The notes: generated by a model not told the origin, from the letters alone. A stretch of 64,000 bases of DNA from an uncultured Clostridia bacterium (GCA_947632045.1 CANRNQ010000007.1:37748-101747), one strand, 5' to 3'; shown: positions 1 to 10,041, counted from the first letter of the stretch. Translations and numbers: made by a program.

Positions 1-1264
1 CGGCGGTGTGTATCGCATAGGCCACGTCTATCACGGTCGAGCCGAAGGGCAAATCTATAATGTCGCCCTTCGGGGTGAATACAAAAACGTCCTCTGAGGC
101 GAGGTCGGTCTTTATGTTCCTCAAAATATCGGTGTTGTCGTCGTCGGCCTGATTTTCAAGCATCTTGCGTATCCAGGTTATCTTGTCCTCAAGACTGCCC
201 TTTTTTGAAAGCCCAAGCTTATACTTCCAGTGCGCCGCTATTCCGTATTCGGCGGTGTGGTGCATCTCCCAAGTCCTAATCTGCACCTCGAACGGTATGC
301 CCTCCTCGCCTATTACGGTCGTGTGCAGAGAGCGGTACATATTCGGCTTTGGCGTGGAGATATAGTCCTTGAACCTGTTGGGTATAGGCTTGAATATCTC
401 GTGGACTATGCCGAGCACGTTGTAGCAGTCGTTTACTGTGTTGACTATTACCCTCACGGCGAATATGTCAAACACCTGCTCTATCGTCTTGCCCTTCATA
501 TAGGTCTTTCTGTATATGCCGTTTATGCTCTTTACCCTGCCCTCAACGTACACGTTGGGTATTATATTCTTCGTCTTTTCGATTATCCTTTTCTTAAGAT
601 CCTCTATAAATTTATCCCGCCCGTCCTTCGTAAGCGCGAGAGCCGTTTCTATCTCGTGATAACCTACAGGGTCGAGGTAGAGTATGCTCAAATCCTCAAG
701 CTCCTCCTTTATCGCGCGTATTCCGAGGCGGTGGGCTATCGGCGCGAATATCTCCATGGTTTCAAGCGCCTTGTCGCGCCGCTTCTGCTCGCGCATACAC
801 TCTATCGTGCGCATATTGTGCAGCCTGTCGGCGAGCTTTATTATTATGACGCGTATATCGTTCGACATGGCTATGAGCATCTTTCTCACGTTCTCGGCCT
901 GCTGATCCTCTCTTGATGAAAAGGGAATTTTCGCAAGCTTTGTCACTCCGTCGACGAGATTTGCTATCTCAACTCCGAACTGCTTTTTCACATCGTCATA
1001 CGTTACGTCAGTATCCTCCACCACGTCGTGCAAAAGCGCGGCGCACACCGAGTCGGTGTCCATGCCCATATCGACCAAAATACACGCGACCGAGGTCGGG
1101 TGCAGGATATAAGGCACGCCCGACACCCTGCGCTGATCGCCGTGCGCCTTAAGCGCGAGCCTATACGCCTTGTCGATAAGCTCCATATCGAAGCTGTTTT
1201 CACTTTTTTTGAGCATCTCAACAAGCTGCTCGTAATCCTGATAGTGTATGGTTCCCTCGGGCAT
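1..1264 (-). CDS. rel: Bifunctional (p)ppGpp synthetase/hydrolase Rel, 3' end outside the window
   Basis: This is the first 421 codons of a RelA/SpoT-family enzyme, which makes and degrades the alarmone (p)ppGpp from GTP/GDP and ATP in the cytosol. It starts at ATG 1264, and that ATG shares one base with the recJ stop (TGATG), so translation is probably coupled. Visible in order are an N-terminal HD hydrolase domain with the motif HDVVED near residue 70, a synthetase domain containing YRSLHTTV and EVQIRT, and the start of a TGS domain (VFVFTPKGDIIDLP). The intact HD motif argues for a bifunctional Rel rather than a synthetase-only RelA. The rest of the TGS domain and the C-terminal regulatory part lie beyond the left edge. 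It is the last visible gene of the minus-strand string that includes recN and recJ. Confidence 0.95.
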   Translation of the reverse strand, partial: MPEGTIHYQDYEQLVEMLKKSENSFDMELIDKAYRLALKAHGDQRRVSGVPYILHPTSVACILVDMGMDTDSVCAALLHDVVEDTDVTYDDVKKQFGVEIANLVDGVTKLAKIPFSSREDQQAENVRKMLIAMSNDIRVIIIKLADRLHNMRTIECMREQKRRDKALETMEIFAPIAHRLGIRAIKEELEDLSILYLDPVGYHEIETALALTKDGRDKFIEDLKKRIIEKTKNIIPNVYVEGRVKSINGIYRKTYMKGKTIEQVFDIFAVRVIVNTVNDCYNVLGIVHEIFKPIPNRFKDYISTPKPNMYRSLHTTVIGEEGIPFEVQIRTWEMHHTAEYGIAAHWKYKLGLSKKGSLEDKITWIRKMLENQADDDNTDILRNIKTDLASEDVFVFTPKGDIIDLPFGSTVIDVAYAIHTA

Positions 1265-3321
1265 CAGCCAATCCCCCCGTTCATCGCTTTATTTATACTC
1301 ATAATTATCGGCGCTCTTGAAAGCTCGACCTTTCCTTTATAATTAAAAGCTCTAAGCTCGAGCGCTTCCCCCTTGCAAATATATTTTATCAGCGACAGCT
1401 CGCAAAGCGCCTGTAATATCACCATTATCTTGCCGCAGGATATCCCTTCGCCCGCCTTGTGCCAAAGCTTTAAAAGGCTGGTTTTCAGCACTCCCGCAGC
1501 CTTTATTTCTCTGTAAATCACGGCAAACTCATCTCTGCTCGGCAAAATCGTTTGCAGCAGCTTAGCTTCAGACCCCTCCCCCGTTACAAGCCGCTCGTAT
1601 ATTCTCAGGCTTTTAAGGCACTCTCCGTGATCCGCGCTGTCGTACTTTATATCCTTGACAACGACCGAAACGTTCTCCTCATCGTTATAGCGGTTTATGT
1701 CGAGGGTCACCGCGAGATCCAGCACGTCGTCTATCTCAAAGATAAAGTCCTTTTTATTGTGCGAAAAATACATCGCCGTAAGGTAAAATCCCCCTCGACA
1801 CACAATAAGCTTTAAATGCCTGCCCGCGCCCACCTCGGATACGGATACGAGCCTCATTCCGTAAAGTCCGAAAAGCGGCTGCGGATTGCCCGCGCCGTAG
1901 GGCTCGAGATATTTAAGCTCTTTTACAAGCTCTACGTTGAGCCGCGCAGGGTTGATCCTTAAATCTATATTGAGCTCGGGGTATGGCATATCGCCAAGCT
2001 CCCTTGCGTAGGAATTTATCATATTTGCAAACAAGGCCACGTTTTCGGATTTCAAGGTCACGCCGGCCGCCATGGGGTGCCCGCCGTAATTTATCAAAAT
2101 ATCCTTGCATTTAAACACAGCGTCCACGAGCGAAAAGCCCTCTATGCTCCGCCCGCTGCCCTTTGCTACGCCCTTTTCGGTACCTATGACTATCGCCGGC
2201 CTGCCATAGATCTCGCGCAGGCGCGAGGCCACTATGCCGACCACTCCGGCGTTCCAGCCCTCTCTTGAAACAACGATTATCCTCATGTATTTTATCATTG
2301 GGTTATTATTTATTATATCACAGGCCTGACGCGTTATTTCATATTCTATGTTTCTTCTGCTGTCGTTATCATAGCACAGCTCCTCGGCGATCTTATCGGC
2401 CTTAACCCTGTCCTTCGACAAGAGCATCTCGACCGCCCTTTGCGACATTTTAAGCCTGCCGCAGGCGTTTATCCTCGGCACGACCAAATAAGCTATGTCC
2501 CTCGCCGAGATATCACTGTAATCCGCCGTGCAGTATTGAAGCAGCGCCTTTACGCCGACCCTCGGCCTGTTGCGCATAGACTCGAGTCCCTGCTTTACAA
2601 AGCTTCTGTTTTCGCCGTTAAGCGCAACTATATCGCCCACAGTGCCTATCGCTATTAAGTCGGCGTACTCCTCAAGCAGCAGCTTCTGAGGGATCATATC
2701 CGCGGTAAGAGCCGCCGCCAGCTTAAAGGCTACGCCCACTCCGCAAAGATCTTCAAAGGGATAGCCGCAGTCCTTGATATGCGGGTTTAATATCGCCGTA
2801 GCGGCGGGCAGAACCGGCTCCGGCTTATGGTGGTCGGTAACTATGGTATCTATGCCGAGCGAGGCCGCATAGGCTATTTCGTCTACCGCCGTAATGCCGT
2901 TGTCGACCGTGATTATCAGGCTCACGCCCATATCGGCGATTTTATCCACCGCCTCCTTGTTCATGCCGTAGCCCTCGAAGCGCCTTGACGGGATATAGTA
3001 GGACGCTCTTGCGCCAATATCTGAAAGATTTGAAAAAAGCAGCGCCGTCGCGCATACTCCGTCAGCGTCGTAATCGCCGTACACGCATATTTTCTCGCCG
3101 GACTCCATCGCCGAATATATGCGCTCGACTGCCTTTTTCATATCCTTCATCAAAAACGGATCGAACAGCTTGCCGTCGTTCGGCAGCAGCCTGTTCGCGC
3201 TTAGCGCCGTATCTATGCCTCTCGCCGCCATAATGCAGGCGGCGACCCGCGGCGAGCCCGACCCTGCGCTAATTTCCTCCGCCGCCTCTTTATTAAAGCT
3301 TGAAACCGTCCATATCTTCAT
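1264..3321 (-). CDS. recJ: Single-stranded-DNA-specific 5'-3' exonuclease RecJ
   Basis: A 685-residue RecJ of the DHH phosphoesterase superfamily, which degrades single-stranded DNA 5' to 3' in recombination and mismatch or base-excision repair. The metal-binding motifs are clear: DYDADG near residue 81 and the DHH signature VTDHHKPEP near residue 160. The DHHA1 part contains the run GGHPMAAG, and a C-terminal extension of the kind seen in Clostridia follows. The ATG at 3321 lies one base after the recN stop. The two repair genes are thus tightly packed, and rel follows with a one-base overlap. Confidence 0.95.
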   Translation of the reverse strand: MKIWTVSSFNKEAAEEISAGSGSPRVAACIMAARGIDTALSANRLLPNDGKLFDPFLMKDMKKAVERIYSAMESGEKICVYGDYDADGVCATALLFSNLSDIGARASYYIPSRRFEGYGMNKEAVDKIADMGVSLIITVDNGITAVDEIAYAASLGIDTIVTDHHKPEPVLPAATAILNPHIKDCGYPFEDLCGVGVAFKLAAALTADMIPQKLLLEEYADLIAIGTVGDIVALNGENRSFVKQGLESMRNRPRVGVKALLQYCTADYSDISARDIAYLVVPRINACGRLKMSQRAVEMLLSKDRVKADKIAEELCYDNDSRRNIEYEITRQACDIINNNPMIKYMRIIVVSREGWNAGVVGIVASRLREIYGRPAIVIGTEKGVAKGSGRSIEGFSLVDAVFKCKDILINYGGHPMAAGVTLKSENVALFANMINSYARELGDMPYPELNIDLRINPARLNVELVKELKYLEPYGAGNPQPLFGLYGMRLVSVSEVGAGRHLKLIVCRGGFYLTAMYFSHNKKDFIFEIDDVLDLAVTLDINRYNDEENVSVVVKDIKYDSADHGECLKSLRIYERLVTGEGSEAKLLQTILPSRDEFAVIYREIKAAGVLKTSLLKLWHKAGEGISCGKIMVILQALCELSLIKYICKGEALELRAFNYKGKVELSRAPIIMSINKAMNGGIG

Positions 3322-3322
3322 T

Positions 3323-4996
3323 TTAATTCTCCGTTTTTAAATTCAGCATTTCCTCGGCGTGCTTTAAGGTGATGTCGGTTATGTTTATGCCGCCGATTAT
3401 TCTTGCAAGCTCATATTTGCGCTGTTCAAAATTGAGCCTAAAAACGCTCGTAAAGGTCTTGTCGCCCTTAACGTCCTTTTTGATAAGATAGTGCGAGTCC
3501 GCAAGCGCCGCTATCTGCGCCTGATGCGTCACGCAGATAACCTGCCTGCCGCTTGACACGGATTTAAGCTTCAAGCCCACTCTTTGCGCCGCGCTTCCGC
3601 TTATTCCCGCGTCGACCTCATCAAATATCATGGTCGATGCGCCGTACAGGTCGGACAGTACGTTTTTGATGGATAGCATTATTCTCGAAAGCTCGCCGCC
3701 CGAGGCTATTTTTGAAACCGGCTTTGGCTCCTCGCCTGGGTTTGCCGAGATCAAAAGCTCGATTTTGTCAATTCCGTTTTCGGTAAGCTTCGTCCTCTCG
3801 ATATTTACGACGAGGTGCACGTTCGGCATATCAAGCTCACTTAGCTGAGTCTGCACAGCCTCGACAAACTCCTCGGCTGCGACCCTTCTCATCTGCGATA
3901 TCTCTCCGGCGAGCTCCAGCGCCTGCTGCGCAAGCTCGTTGTACTCGTCGAGCATGACCTCCATGTTTTCCTCATAGCTCTCAAGAGCTTCAAGCTCCTC
4001 CTTGTCGCTTTCAAGGCTTTTCAAAACGTCCGAATACTCGGGGCCGTACTTTTTCATGATCCTCTCTATGACGGCGAGCCTCTGCTCGACCTCATCAAGG
4101 CGCTGTTCACCGTCGTCTCTATCCGAGAGCAGAGATGAAAGAGTTCTCATGCAGTCGTCTATCTCATAATACGCGCTGTCGAGCCTCTGCGAAAGCTCGC
4201 CCGCCTGCTTAAAAAGCGGAGCTATCTCTTCAAGGCTATGCGCGGCAGAGTGAATGGACGAAAGCGCCCCCATGTCCTCGTCGCCGTCGAGCAGAGAATA
4301 GGCCGTCGCGACCGCCGAGGTTATTTTCCCGCTGTTTCTCAGCGCGAGCCGCTCCTCCTTGAGGTCTTCAAGCTCGCCCTCGAAAATATCCGCCCGCTCT
4401 ATCTCTTTTATTCTGTATTTTAATATATCTATTCTGCGCTCTCTTTCGTTGTCGTCGCTTTCGACCTTATCAAGGCGGTGCTTTAGATCCTTTAGCGAAT
4501 GGAAGATCTCCCTGTACTCCCCAAGCAAGAGCGAGGTGTTCGCGTAGTCGTCTATATAAGCGCGGTGGCGCTCGCCGCTGAAAAGCTCATAGCTTTCGTG
4601 CTGTCCGTGTATATCCACCAAACGCGCACCCAGCTCCTTAAGCGCGCTCACCGGCACGGGCACGCAGTTTACGCGGCACACGTTTTTGCCGCTTGAGCTT
4701 ATCTCGCGGCTTATGACAAGGCTGTCGCCGTCGTCCTCGTTTATACAGCCCATTTTTTCAAGCTGCTCCCTGACCTCCTTCGGAATATTTGAAAACTGGG
4801 CGCAGACCGACGCTTTTTTCGCGCCCGTTCTTATAAGCTCCTTTGAGGTTCGGTTGCCGAGTATGGCGTTTATGGAATCTATGACGATAGACTTGCCCGC
4901 ACCCGTTTCTCCGGTCAGCACATTAAAGCCGCCGGTAAAGTCTATCGTCGTTTTTTCGATAACCGCTATATTTTCAATGTAAAGGGTATCGAGCAT
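3323..4996 (-). CDS. recN: DNA repair protein RecN
   Basis: A 557-residue SMC-like ATPase that acts early in double-strand-break repair. The Walker A motif GETGAGKS is near residue 31. The middle of the protein is charged, with heptad-like character, as expected for the coiled-coil arm. The ABC signature region (ASGGELSRIML) and the Walker B motif MIFDEVDAGISG are near the C-terminus. Length is normal for the family. The start ATG at 4996 has a purine-rich ribosome-binding site (AAGGAGG). It sits 28 bases downstream of argR, and argR-recN is a common order in Firmicutes and Clostridia. Confidence 0.96.
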   Translation of the reverse strand: MLDTLYIENIAVIEKTTIDFTGGFNVLTGETGAGKSIVIDSINAILGNRTSKELIRTGAKKASVCAQFSNIPKEVREQLEKMGCINEDDGDSLVISREISSSGKNVCRVNCVPVPVSALKELGARLVDIHGQHESYELFSGERHRAYIDDYANTSLLLGEYREIFHSLKDLKHRLDKVESDDNERERRIDILKYRIKEIERADIFEGELEDLKEERLALRNSGKITSAVATAYSLLDGDEDMGALSSIHSAAHSLEEIAPLFKQAGELSQRLDSAYYEIDDCMRTLSSLLSDRDDGEQRLDEVEQRLAVIERIMKKYGPEYSDVLKSLESDKEELEALESYEENMEVMLDEYNELAQQALELAGEISQMRRVAAEEFVEAVQTQLSELDMPNVHLVVNIERTKLTENGIDKIELLISANPGEEPKPVSKIASGGELSRIMLSIKNVLSDLYGASTMIFDEVDAGISGSAAQRVGLKLKSVSSGRQVICVTHQAQIAALADSHYLIKKDVKGDKTFTSVFRLNFEQRKYELARIIGGINITDITLKHAEEMLNLKTEN

Positions 4997-5024
4997 ATCC
5001 TCCGCCTCCTTAAATTTAAATATT

Positions 5025-5480
5025 TTATATGCTTAATATCTGCCTTTTCAGCCGCGAGGCCAAATCAGACGCGCCCTCGCTGTTTTTTGCCACGACGAAT
5101 ATCGTGTCGTCGCCGGCTATCGTGCCGAGCACGCCCTCCATGGCGACCCCGTCCATGGCCGCGCACACGCCCTGAGCCATTCCGCTGACAGTCTTTATAA
5201 CTATCATATTTCCTGCGCTGTCGACGGATATCACGGAGGCCGTGAACAGCGACTCAAAGCTGTCTTTAAGGCTCGAGGGAGTTTTTGCCGCTGCGGTATA
5301 TTTATATTTTCCGTCGCCGCCGAGAGTCTTTTGCAGCTTAAGCTCCTTTATGTCGCGCGACACCGTCGCCTGAGTCACTTCAAAGCCGCAGTCCCTCAAG
5401 CGCTCCAAAAGCCCCTCTTGGGTGTTTATATCGTAATCTCTTATAAGCTCGAGTATCTTTATATGTCTTTTCCTTTTCAT
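5025..5480 (-). CDS. argR: Arginine repressor ArgR
   Basis: A 151-residue transcription factor. The N-terminal winged helix-turn-helix contains VTQATVSRDIKELKL, and the C-terminal arginine-binding and oligomerisation domain contains GTIAGDDTIFV. Family members bind arginine and repress arginine biosynthesis or activate its catabolism. No arg genes are adjacent. carAB, which feeds both arginine and pyrimidine synthesis, lies about 50 kb away, and I did not find a convincing ARG box in front of it. The gene sits 12 bases after nadK in the ispA-dxs-tlyA-nadK-argR-recN order that is conserved in many Gram-positive genomes. Confidence 0.95.
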   Translation of the reverse strand: MKRKRHIKILELIRDYDINTQEGLLERLRDCGFEVTQATVSRDIKELKLQKTLGGDGKYKYTAAAKTPSSLKDSFESLFTASVISVDSAGNMIVIKTVSGMAQGVCAAMDGVAMEGVLGTIAGDDTIFVVAKNSEGASDLASRLKRQILSI

Positions 5481-5492
5481 TTCAGCACTTCC

Positions 5493-6356
5493 TCATTCGG
5501 TTCTTCGGTTGAGCTTTTCGCCGAGCACCTGATAAAAGGTCTTTTCACTCGCGACTATCAGCCTTGCCGGAAAATCCGATTTCGAGATTTTGACCGTATC
5601 CCCGCGCTCAAGCCTTTTTGCGCGCCGCCCGTCGACCGTCAGATAGACCTCGGAGTCGTCGTCGCAGCCTGCGCTGAGCGAAAGCACCGACTCGGCCGAA
5701 AATATGACCGGGCGGGAAAAAAGCGAATGCGAGCACACCGGAGTGAAAACGATGCAGCTCATCGTGGGCTCGACCACGGGGCCGCCCGCCGACAGGGAAT
5801 AGGCCGTCGAGCCGGTCGGCGTTGAGAAAATCAGCCCGTCGGCGCGGTAGGAGCAGATTTCGCGCTCGCCCCTGCCTATCGAAAAATCGACTATGCGCGA
5901 AAACGAGCCGCGCGACACGACTATATCGTTCAAGGCGCAGTATACGCTCGGCTCGCCCTGAGCCGGTATAAGCTCGGCCTTGAGCATCATTCTCTCCTCT
6001 GTTTTATATCTGCCCGAGATTATCTCGTCGAGCCTTTCCTCCTCATAGGGCTCAAGCTGAGCCACAAAGCCTATTCTTCCGAAGTTCACCCCGAGCAGGG
6101 GCTTGTTCTCCTGCGCCGCCTTTTTCGCGGCGTTTATTATGGTGCCGTCGCCTCCGACCGCGAGTGCTATATCGCACTCTCTCATCATATCGCGGTCGCT
6201 TGAAAAATATTCTATTTTATCATATGACGAAAATTTGCTTTTCATATCCTCCGTCATGAGCACCCTGCCGCCGAGCGAGGCTATTTTGTCTATTGCCCTG
6301 CCCGTAAACTCCTCGGCTCCGCTCCTTGACGAATTAAATATAATTGCCGTTTTCAA
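5493..6356 (-). CDS. nadK: NAD kinase
   Basis: A 287-residue ATP-NAD kinase that makes NADP in the cytosol. The family signature GGDGT is near residue 66 (LAVGGDGTIIN), a second conserved block is ALNDIVVSRG, and the glycine-rich segment FSTPTGSTAYSLSAGGPVV is intact. I prefer the TTG at 6356, which begins MKTAIIFN. It lies 8 bases after GGGAG, whereas the upstream GTG at 6365 overlaps that ribosome-binding site and the tlyA stop. It follows tlyA directly and precedes argR. Confidence 0.93.
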   Translation of the reverse strand: MKTAIIFNSSRSGAEEFTGRAIDKIASLGGRVLMTEDMKSKFSSYDKIEYFSSDRDMMRECDIALAVGGDGTIINAAKKAAQENKPLLGVNFGRIGFVAQLEPYEEERLDEIISGRYKTEERMMLKAELIPAQGEPSVYCALNDIVVSRGSFSRIVDFSIGRGEREICSYRADGLIFSTPTGSTAYSLSAGGPVVEPTMSCIVFTPVCSHSLFSRPVIFSAESVLSLSAGCDDDSEVYLTVDGRRAKRLERGDTVKISKSDFPARLIVASEKTFYQVLGEKLNRRTE

Positions 6357-6361
6357 GGATA

Positions 6362-7180
6362 TCACTCCCTCTTGTCGAGCGACTCGTGCGATTCCCTCAC
6401 AAGCCTTAGCGCCGTTTTGTCGGCGAGAAGCCTTGTTTCGCCGTCGGTCTTTTCTATATATATAAGATATTCTATATTGCCCTCGGGGCCCTTTATCGGC
6501 GAAAAGTCAAGCCCCAAAACATTAAAGCCGTTTTCAAGGCAAAAATCCCTTATCCGCTCTATGACCTCGCGGTGTATGTCGGGGTCGCGCACCACGCCCT
6601 TTTTGCCGACGTTTCCGCGTCCCGCCTCAAACTGCGGCTTTATAAGGCAGACCGCCGTGCCGCCGTTTTTTAAAAACTGCCTTGCAACGGGCAGCACGAG
6701 CCTAAGCGAGATAAAGGACACGTCGACGCTGAAAAAGTCTATGTCGTCACTCACCTGCTTCCTTGTCAGGTAGCGCACGTTTTGCCGCTCGAGATTTAAG
6801 ACGCGCTCGTCGTTTCTCAATTTCCAGTCGAGCTGGCCGTAGCCCACGTCTATCGAATACACCCTTGCCGCCCCGTTTTGCAGCATACAGTCGGTAAAGC
6901 CGCCGGTGGACGCGCCTATATCCATAGCAACGCAGCCCTTAAGGCTTATCCCGAAGGAGGATATCGCCTTTTCGAGCTTGAAGCCGCCTCGGCTTACATA
7001 TTTCGGCGACGAGGCGCGAACCTCGAGCTTTACGTCGTCGGGGTAGGTCGCCCCGGGCTTATCGGCCTTTTGGTTGTCGGCATAGACAAGCCCCGCCATT
7101 ATATACGCCTTGGCCTTTTCGCGGCTTTGAGCGTAGCCGCGCTCAAAAACAAGAGCGTCAAGTCTTTTTTTCTCAGCCAA
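6362..7180 (-). CDS. tlyA: TlyA-family rRNA methyltransferase (S4 + FtsJ-like)
   Basis: A protein of about 272 residues with an N-terminal S4 RNA-binding domain (RLDALVFERGYAQSREKA) and a C-terminal Rossmann methyltransferase. Its SAM loop is MDIGASTGGFTDCML, and a later block is CLIKPQFE. TlyA proteins 2'-O-methylate cytidines of 16S/23S rRNA and are often misnamed hemolysins. The start is ambiguous. TTG 7180 is 7 bases after GGAGG and fits the usual start of the family, while GTG 7186 is too close to the ribosome-binding site. It lies just after dxs, as in many Firmicutes. Confidence 0.92.
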   Translation of the reverse strand: MAEKKRLDALVFERGYAQSREKAKAYIMAGLVYADNQKADKPGATYPDDVKLEVRASSPKYVSRGGFKLEKAISSFGISLKGCVAMDIGASTGGFTDCMLQNGAARVYSIDVGYGQLDWKLRNDERVLNLERQNVRYLTRKQVSDDIDFFSVDVSFISLRLVLPVARQFLKNGGTAVCLIKPQFEAGRGNVGKKGVVRDPDIHREVIERIRDFCLENGFNVLGLDFSPIKGPEGNIEYLIYIEKTDGETRLLADKTALRLVRESHESLDKRE

Positions 7181-7182
7181 AA

Positions 7183-9048
7183 TCACACCTCCGAAAGCTC
7201 GCTCAGCACGGACTCGGCCATGGATTTTTCGTCGAGCCCCAGTATTTCAAGCGAGCGCTCGACCTCCGCCTGCGAAACGAACTCGTCGTCTATCGCCCTT
7301 ATCGAAAGCCTGCCCGCATATCCGCGCTGCTTTAGCATACACAAAAAGCTCTGCCCGACCCCGCCGGTCTTCATGCCCTCTTCAAAAAAGAGTATGCTTT
7401 TATATTTTTCGGCCGCCTTTATAGCCTCGATATCTATCGGCTTTATGCGGTTGAGCTTCAATATGCAAAAGCCCTTGCCCTCCTTACCGAGAGCATCAAG
7501 CGCCCTGCACGCGTTTGCAAAGAGCCTGCCGTAGGTCACGAGCAGAACCTTAGAGCTTTTGTCGCCGTATATATCGAAGGGGGCCGAGGTGCAGTCGTAA
7601 TCGAGGGGCTTATAGGGCTGGCCGCCGCGAGGGTAGCGTATCGCGACCACTCCGTCGTCGTCTATCGCCGAATAAAGCGCAAGCTCGAGCTCGTCAAAGT
7701 AGCAGGGGCTGTAAATTTTTACATTTGGCACGGGATTTAACAGCGCCACGTCAAAAACGCCCTGGTGCGTTTCTCCGTCCGTGCCGACCACTCCGGCCCT
7801 GTCTATCGCCAAGATTATGTGCAGCTTCTGCATCGCGGCGTCGTGGATTATCTGGTCTACGCTTCTCTGCAAAAAGGTCGAATACACCGCGAAAACGGGT
7901 ATCATGCCCTCTACCGCAAGCCCGCAGGCAAAGGTCACGGCGTGCTCCTCGGCTATTCCCACGTCAAAGAATCTGTCCTTATGCCTTTTTGAGAAGCCGA
8001 CAAGCCCCGTGCCGGTGGACATCGCCGCCGTTATCGCGCAGATTTTTTTGTTTTCGTCCGCCATATTGCTCAGGTTGTCGCCGAAGACTCCGGAAAAATC
8101 GCGCCGCGAGCTTATTTTCTCGCCCGTGTCAATGTCGAAGCCGCCGAGCCCGTGAAAGCTCTTGGGGTCGTTCTCGGCGAAGGAATACCCCTTGCCCTTG
8201 GTCGTCACTACGTGAACCAAAACGGGGCGGCTTACGCTTTTTGCCGCCTTAAGCGCCTTTTCAAGCGCGGGAATGTCGTGCCCGTCCACGGGGCCGTAGT
8301 AGGCAAAGCCCAAATCGTCAAAGAGCGTGCGCTTATACACGAGGTTCCTCACCCTCGATTTTGAGCGCTTGAGCAGATTTCTTATCGGGGTACCGAGTAT
8401 CGGAAGCTTTGAAAGCGCCGTTTCCACCTTTGTTTTAAGGTGCAGATACTTCGGGTTCATTCTTATCCCGCCGAGGTATCTCGCGAGAGCGCCCACGTTT
8501 CGCGAGATGGACATCTTGTTGTCGTTGAGCACTATTATAAAATTTTTCTTAAACTTCCCCGCGTTGTTCATTCCCTCAAAGGCAAGCCCGCCCGTAAACG
8601 CGCCGTCGCCGATTATCGCGACCGTGCTGCTGTCGTCGCCCGAAAGCTGCTTGCCCACGGCTATGCCGTAGGCCGCCGACACCGAGGTGCTGCTGTGCCC
8701 CACGTTGAACGCGTCGTGCGGGCTTTCGCTCCTCTTCGGAAAGCCCGAGATACCGTTTTCGGTTCTTATCGAATATATCTCTTCAAGCCTGCCCGTGAGT
8801 ATCTTATGCGTGTAGCTCTGGTGCCCCACGTCCCACACTAAGCTGTCGTTTTCGTTGTTAAACACCCTGTGCAGCGCAACGGTAAGCTCTACCGCCCCGA
8901 GGTTCGAGGCGAGGTGTCCGCCGTTTTTCGCCACAACCGAAACTATTATTTCCCTTATTTCGCCGCACAGCGTTTTAAGCTCATCCTCGCTCAGATTTTT
9001 AAGCTCCTGCGGAGATTTTATCCGAGCGACAATTGAATTATCGTTCAT
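7183..9048 (-). CDS. dxs: 1-deoxy-D-xylulose-5-phosphate synthase
   Basis: A 621-residue thiamine-diphosphate enzyme that condenses pyruvate and glyceraldehyde-3-phosphate, the first step of the MEP isoprenoid pathway. The ThDP motif begins GDGAFTGG (near residue 148) and ends at VLNDNKMSIS about 25 residues on. The transketolase-type glutamate lies in VGIAEEHAVTFACG, and the C-terminal transketolase domain is complete. It lies about 100 bases after ispA, so both isoprenoid genes are in one string. That gap (9049-9150) shows no clear promoter or terminator to me. Confidence 0.97.
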   Translation of the reverse strand: MNDNSIVARIKSPQELKNLSEDELKTLCGEIREIIVSVVAKNGGHLASNLGAVELTVALHRVFNNENDSLVWDVGHQSYTHKILTGRLEEIYSIRTENGISGFPKRSESPHDAFNVGHSSTSVSAAYGIAVGKQLSGDDSSTVAIIGDGAFTGGLAFEGMNNAGKFKKNFIIVLNDNKMSISRNVGALARYLGGIRMNPKYLHLKTKVETALSKLPILGTPIRNLLKRSKSRVRNLVYKRTLFDDLGFAYYGPVDGHDIPALEKALKAAKSVSRPVLVHVVTTKGKGYSFAENDPKSFHGLGGFDIDTGEKISSRRDFSGVFGDNLSNMADENKKICAITAAMSTGTGLVGFSKRHKDRFFDVGIAEEHAVTFACGLAVEGMIPVFAVYSTFLQRSVDQIIHDAAMQKLHIILAIDRAGVVGTDGETHQGVFDVALLNPVPNVKIYSPCYFDELELALYSAIDDDGVVAIRYPRGGQPYKPLDYDCTSAPFDIYGDKSSKVLLVTYGRLFANACRALDALGKEGKGFCILKLNRIKPIDIEAIKAAEKYKSILFFEEGMKTGGVGQSFLCMLKQRGYAGRLSIRAIDDEFVSQAEVERSLEILGLDEKSMAESVLSELSEV

Positions 9049-9150
9049 TTTACCCTATCCTTTTATCCGTGTACGCCGCCGCTCACGCGGCTTATTTTCC
9101 CGCCGTTATTTATCCCCTTGTCCGAATAAAAATCAGCCCGCGCCGCAGTT

Positions 9151-10041
9151 CTATTTGCCGCGCCTTGCAAGCGCGAGGGCAAGCTCTCTGAGCGGCTTTT
9201 TGTCGCCGTCAAATACGTCAAGGCAGGCAAGCGCCCTATTTGTCATTTCATTCGCCGTTTCGCGGCATTTTTCTATCCCCAAGAGTGAAACATAGGTCGC
9301 CTTTTTCTGCATTTCGTCGCTGCCGACAGGCTTTCCAAGCTCGTCGGTCGTCGAGGTCACGTCGAGTATGTCGTCCACTATCTGAAACGCAAGCCCTATA
9401 CATTCGCCGTAGCTCTCGGCGGCGGCGAGCTTTTTCTCGTCGCAGACTCCTGCTCCTATGCAGCCCATAAGGCAGCCGGCCTTGATAAGGCAGCCGGTTT
9501 TCTTTCTGTCCATTATTTCAAGCCTTTTAAGCTCGGGATTTTTGCCCTCGCTTTCAAGGTCTATTATCTGCCCGCCTATCATTCCCCTTGCGCCCGAATA
9601 CTCCGCGAGTATCTCCGCGCATTTTGCGCGTCTGACGGCGTTTTGAGAGTTCATGCCGCTGAATATCGTTTTAAACGCGAGGGTGAGCAGCGCGTCCCCC
9701 GCGAGCAGAGCCGTCGCCTCTCCGAACTGCTTGTGGCTCGACGGCTTGCCGCGCCGCATATCGTCGTCGTCCATACAGGGCAAATCGTCGTGTATCAGAG
9801 AGTAGGTGTGTATCATTTCAAGCGCGCAGGCCGCCGGCATTATCTCGCCGTCGGCTCCGCCGTTTATACGCGAAAATTCAAGCGCAAGGCGGGGGCGTAT
9901 TCTCTTGCCGCCGGCCATAAGGCTGTATCTCATCGCCTCTATCAAATTTTTTTCAAGGCAGTCGCCGTCGGGCAAAAAGCCCTCGAGCGCGCTTTCTATG
10001 AGCCTTATATCCTTTGCGCTTTTGATATCATTGCTTTCCAA
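9151..10041 (-). CDS. ispA: Short-chain polyprenyl (farnesyl/geranylgeranyl) diphosphate synthase
   Basis: A 296-residue trans-prenyltransferase. The first aspartate-rich motif is in HDDLPCMDDDDMRRGKPS (near residue 84) and the second is in IVDDILDVT. It condenses IPP onto allylic diphosphates. The FPP/GGPP-class name rests on length and motif spacing, because product length cannot be read safely from sequence. The start overlaps the 3' end of xseB by 14 bases, a sign of translational coupling. The neighbours xseA-xseB-ispA-dxs form a classic bacterial order. Confidence 0.93.
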   Translation of the reverse strand: MESNDIKSAKDIRLIESALEGFLPDGDCLEKNLIEAMRYSLMAGGKRIRPRLALEFSRINGGADGEIMPAACALEMIHTYSLIHDDLPCMDDDDMRRGKPSSHKQFGEATALLAGDALLTLAFKTIFSGMNSQNAVRRAKCAEILAEYSGARGMIGGQIIDLESEGKNPELKRLEIMDRKKTGCLIKAGCLMGCIGAGVCDEKKLAAAESYGECIGLAFQIVDDILDVTSTTDELGKPVGSDEMQKKATYVSLLGIEKCRETANEMTNRALACLDVFDGDKKPLRELALALARRGK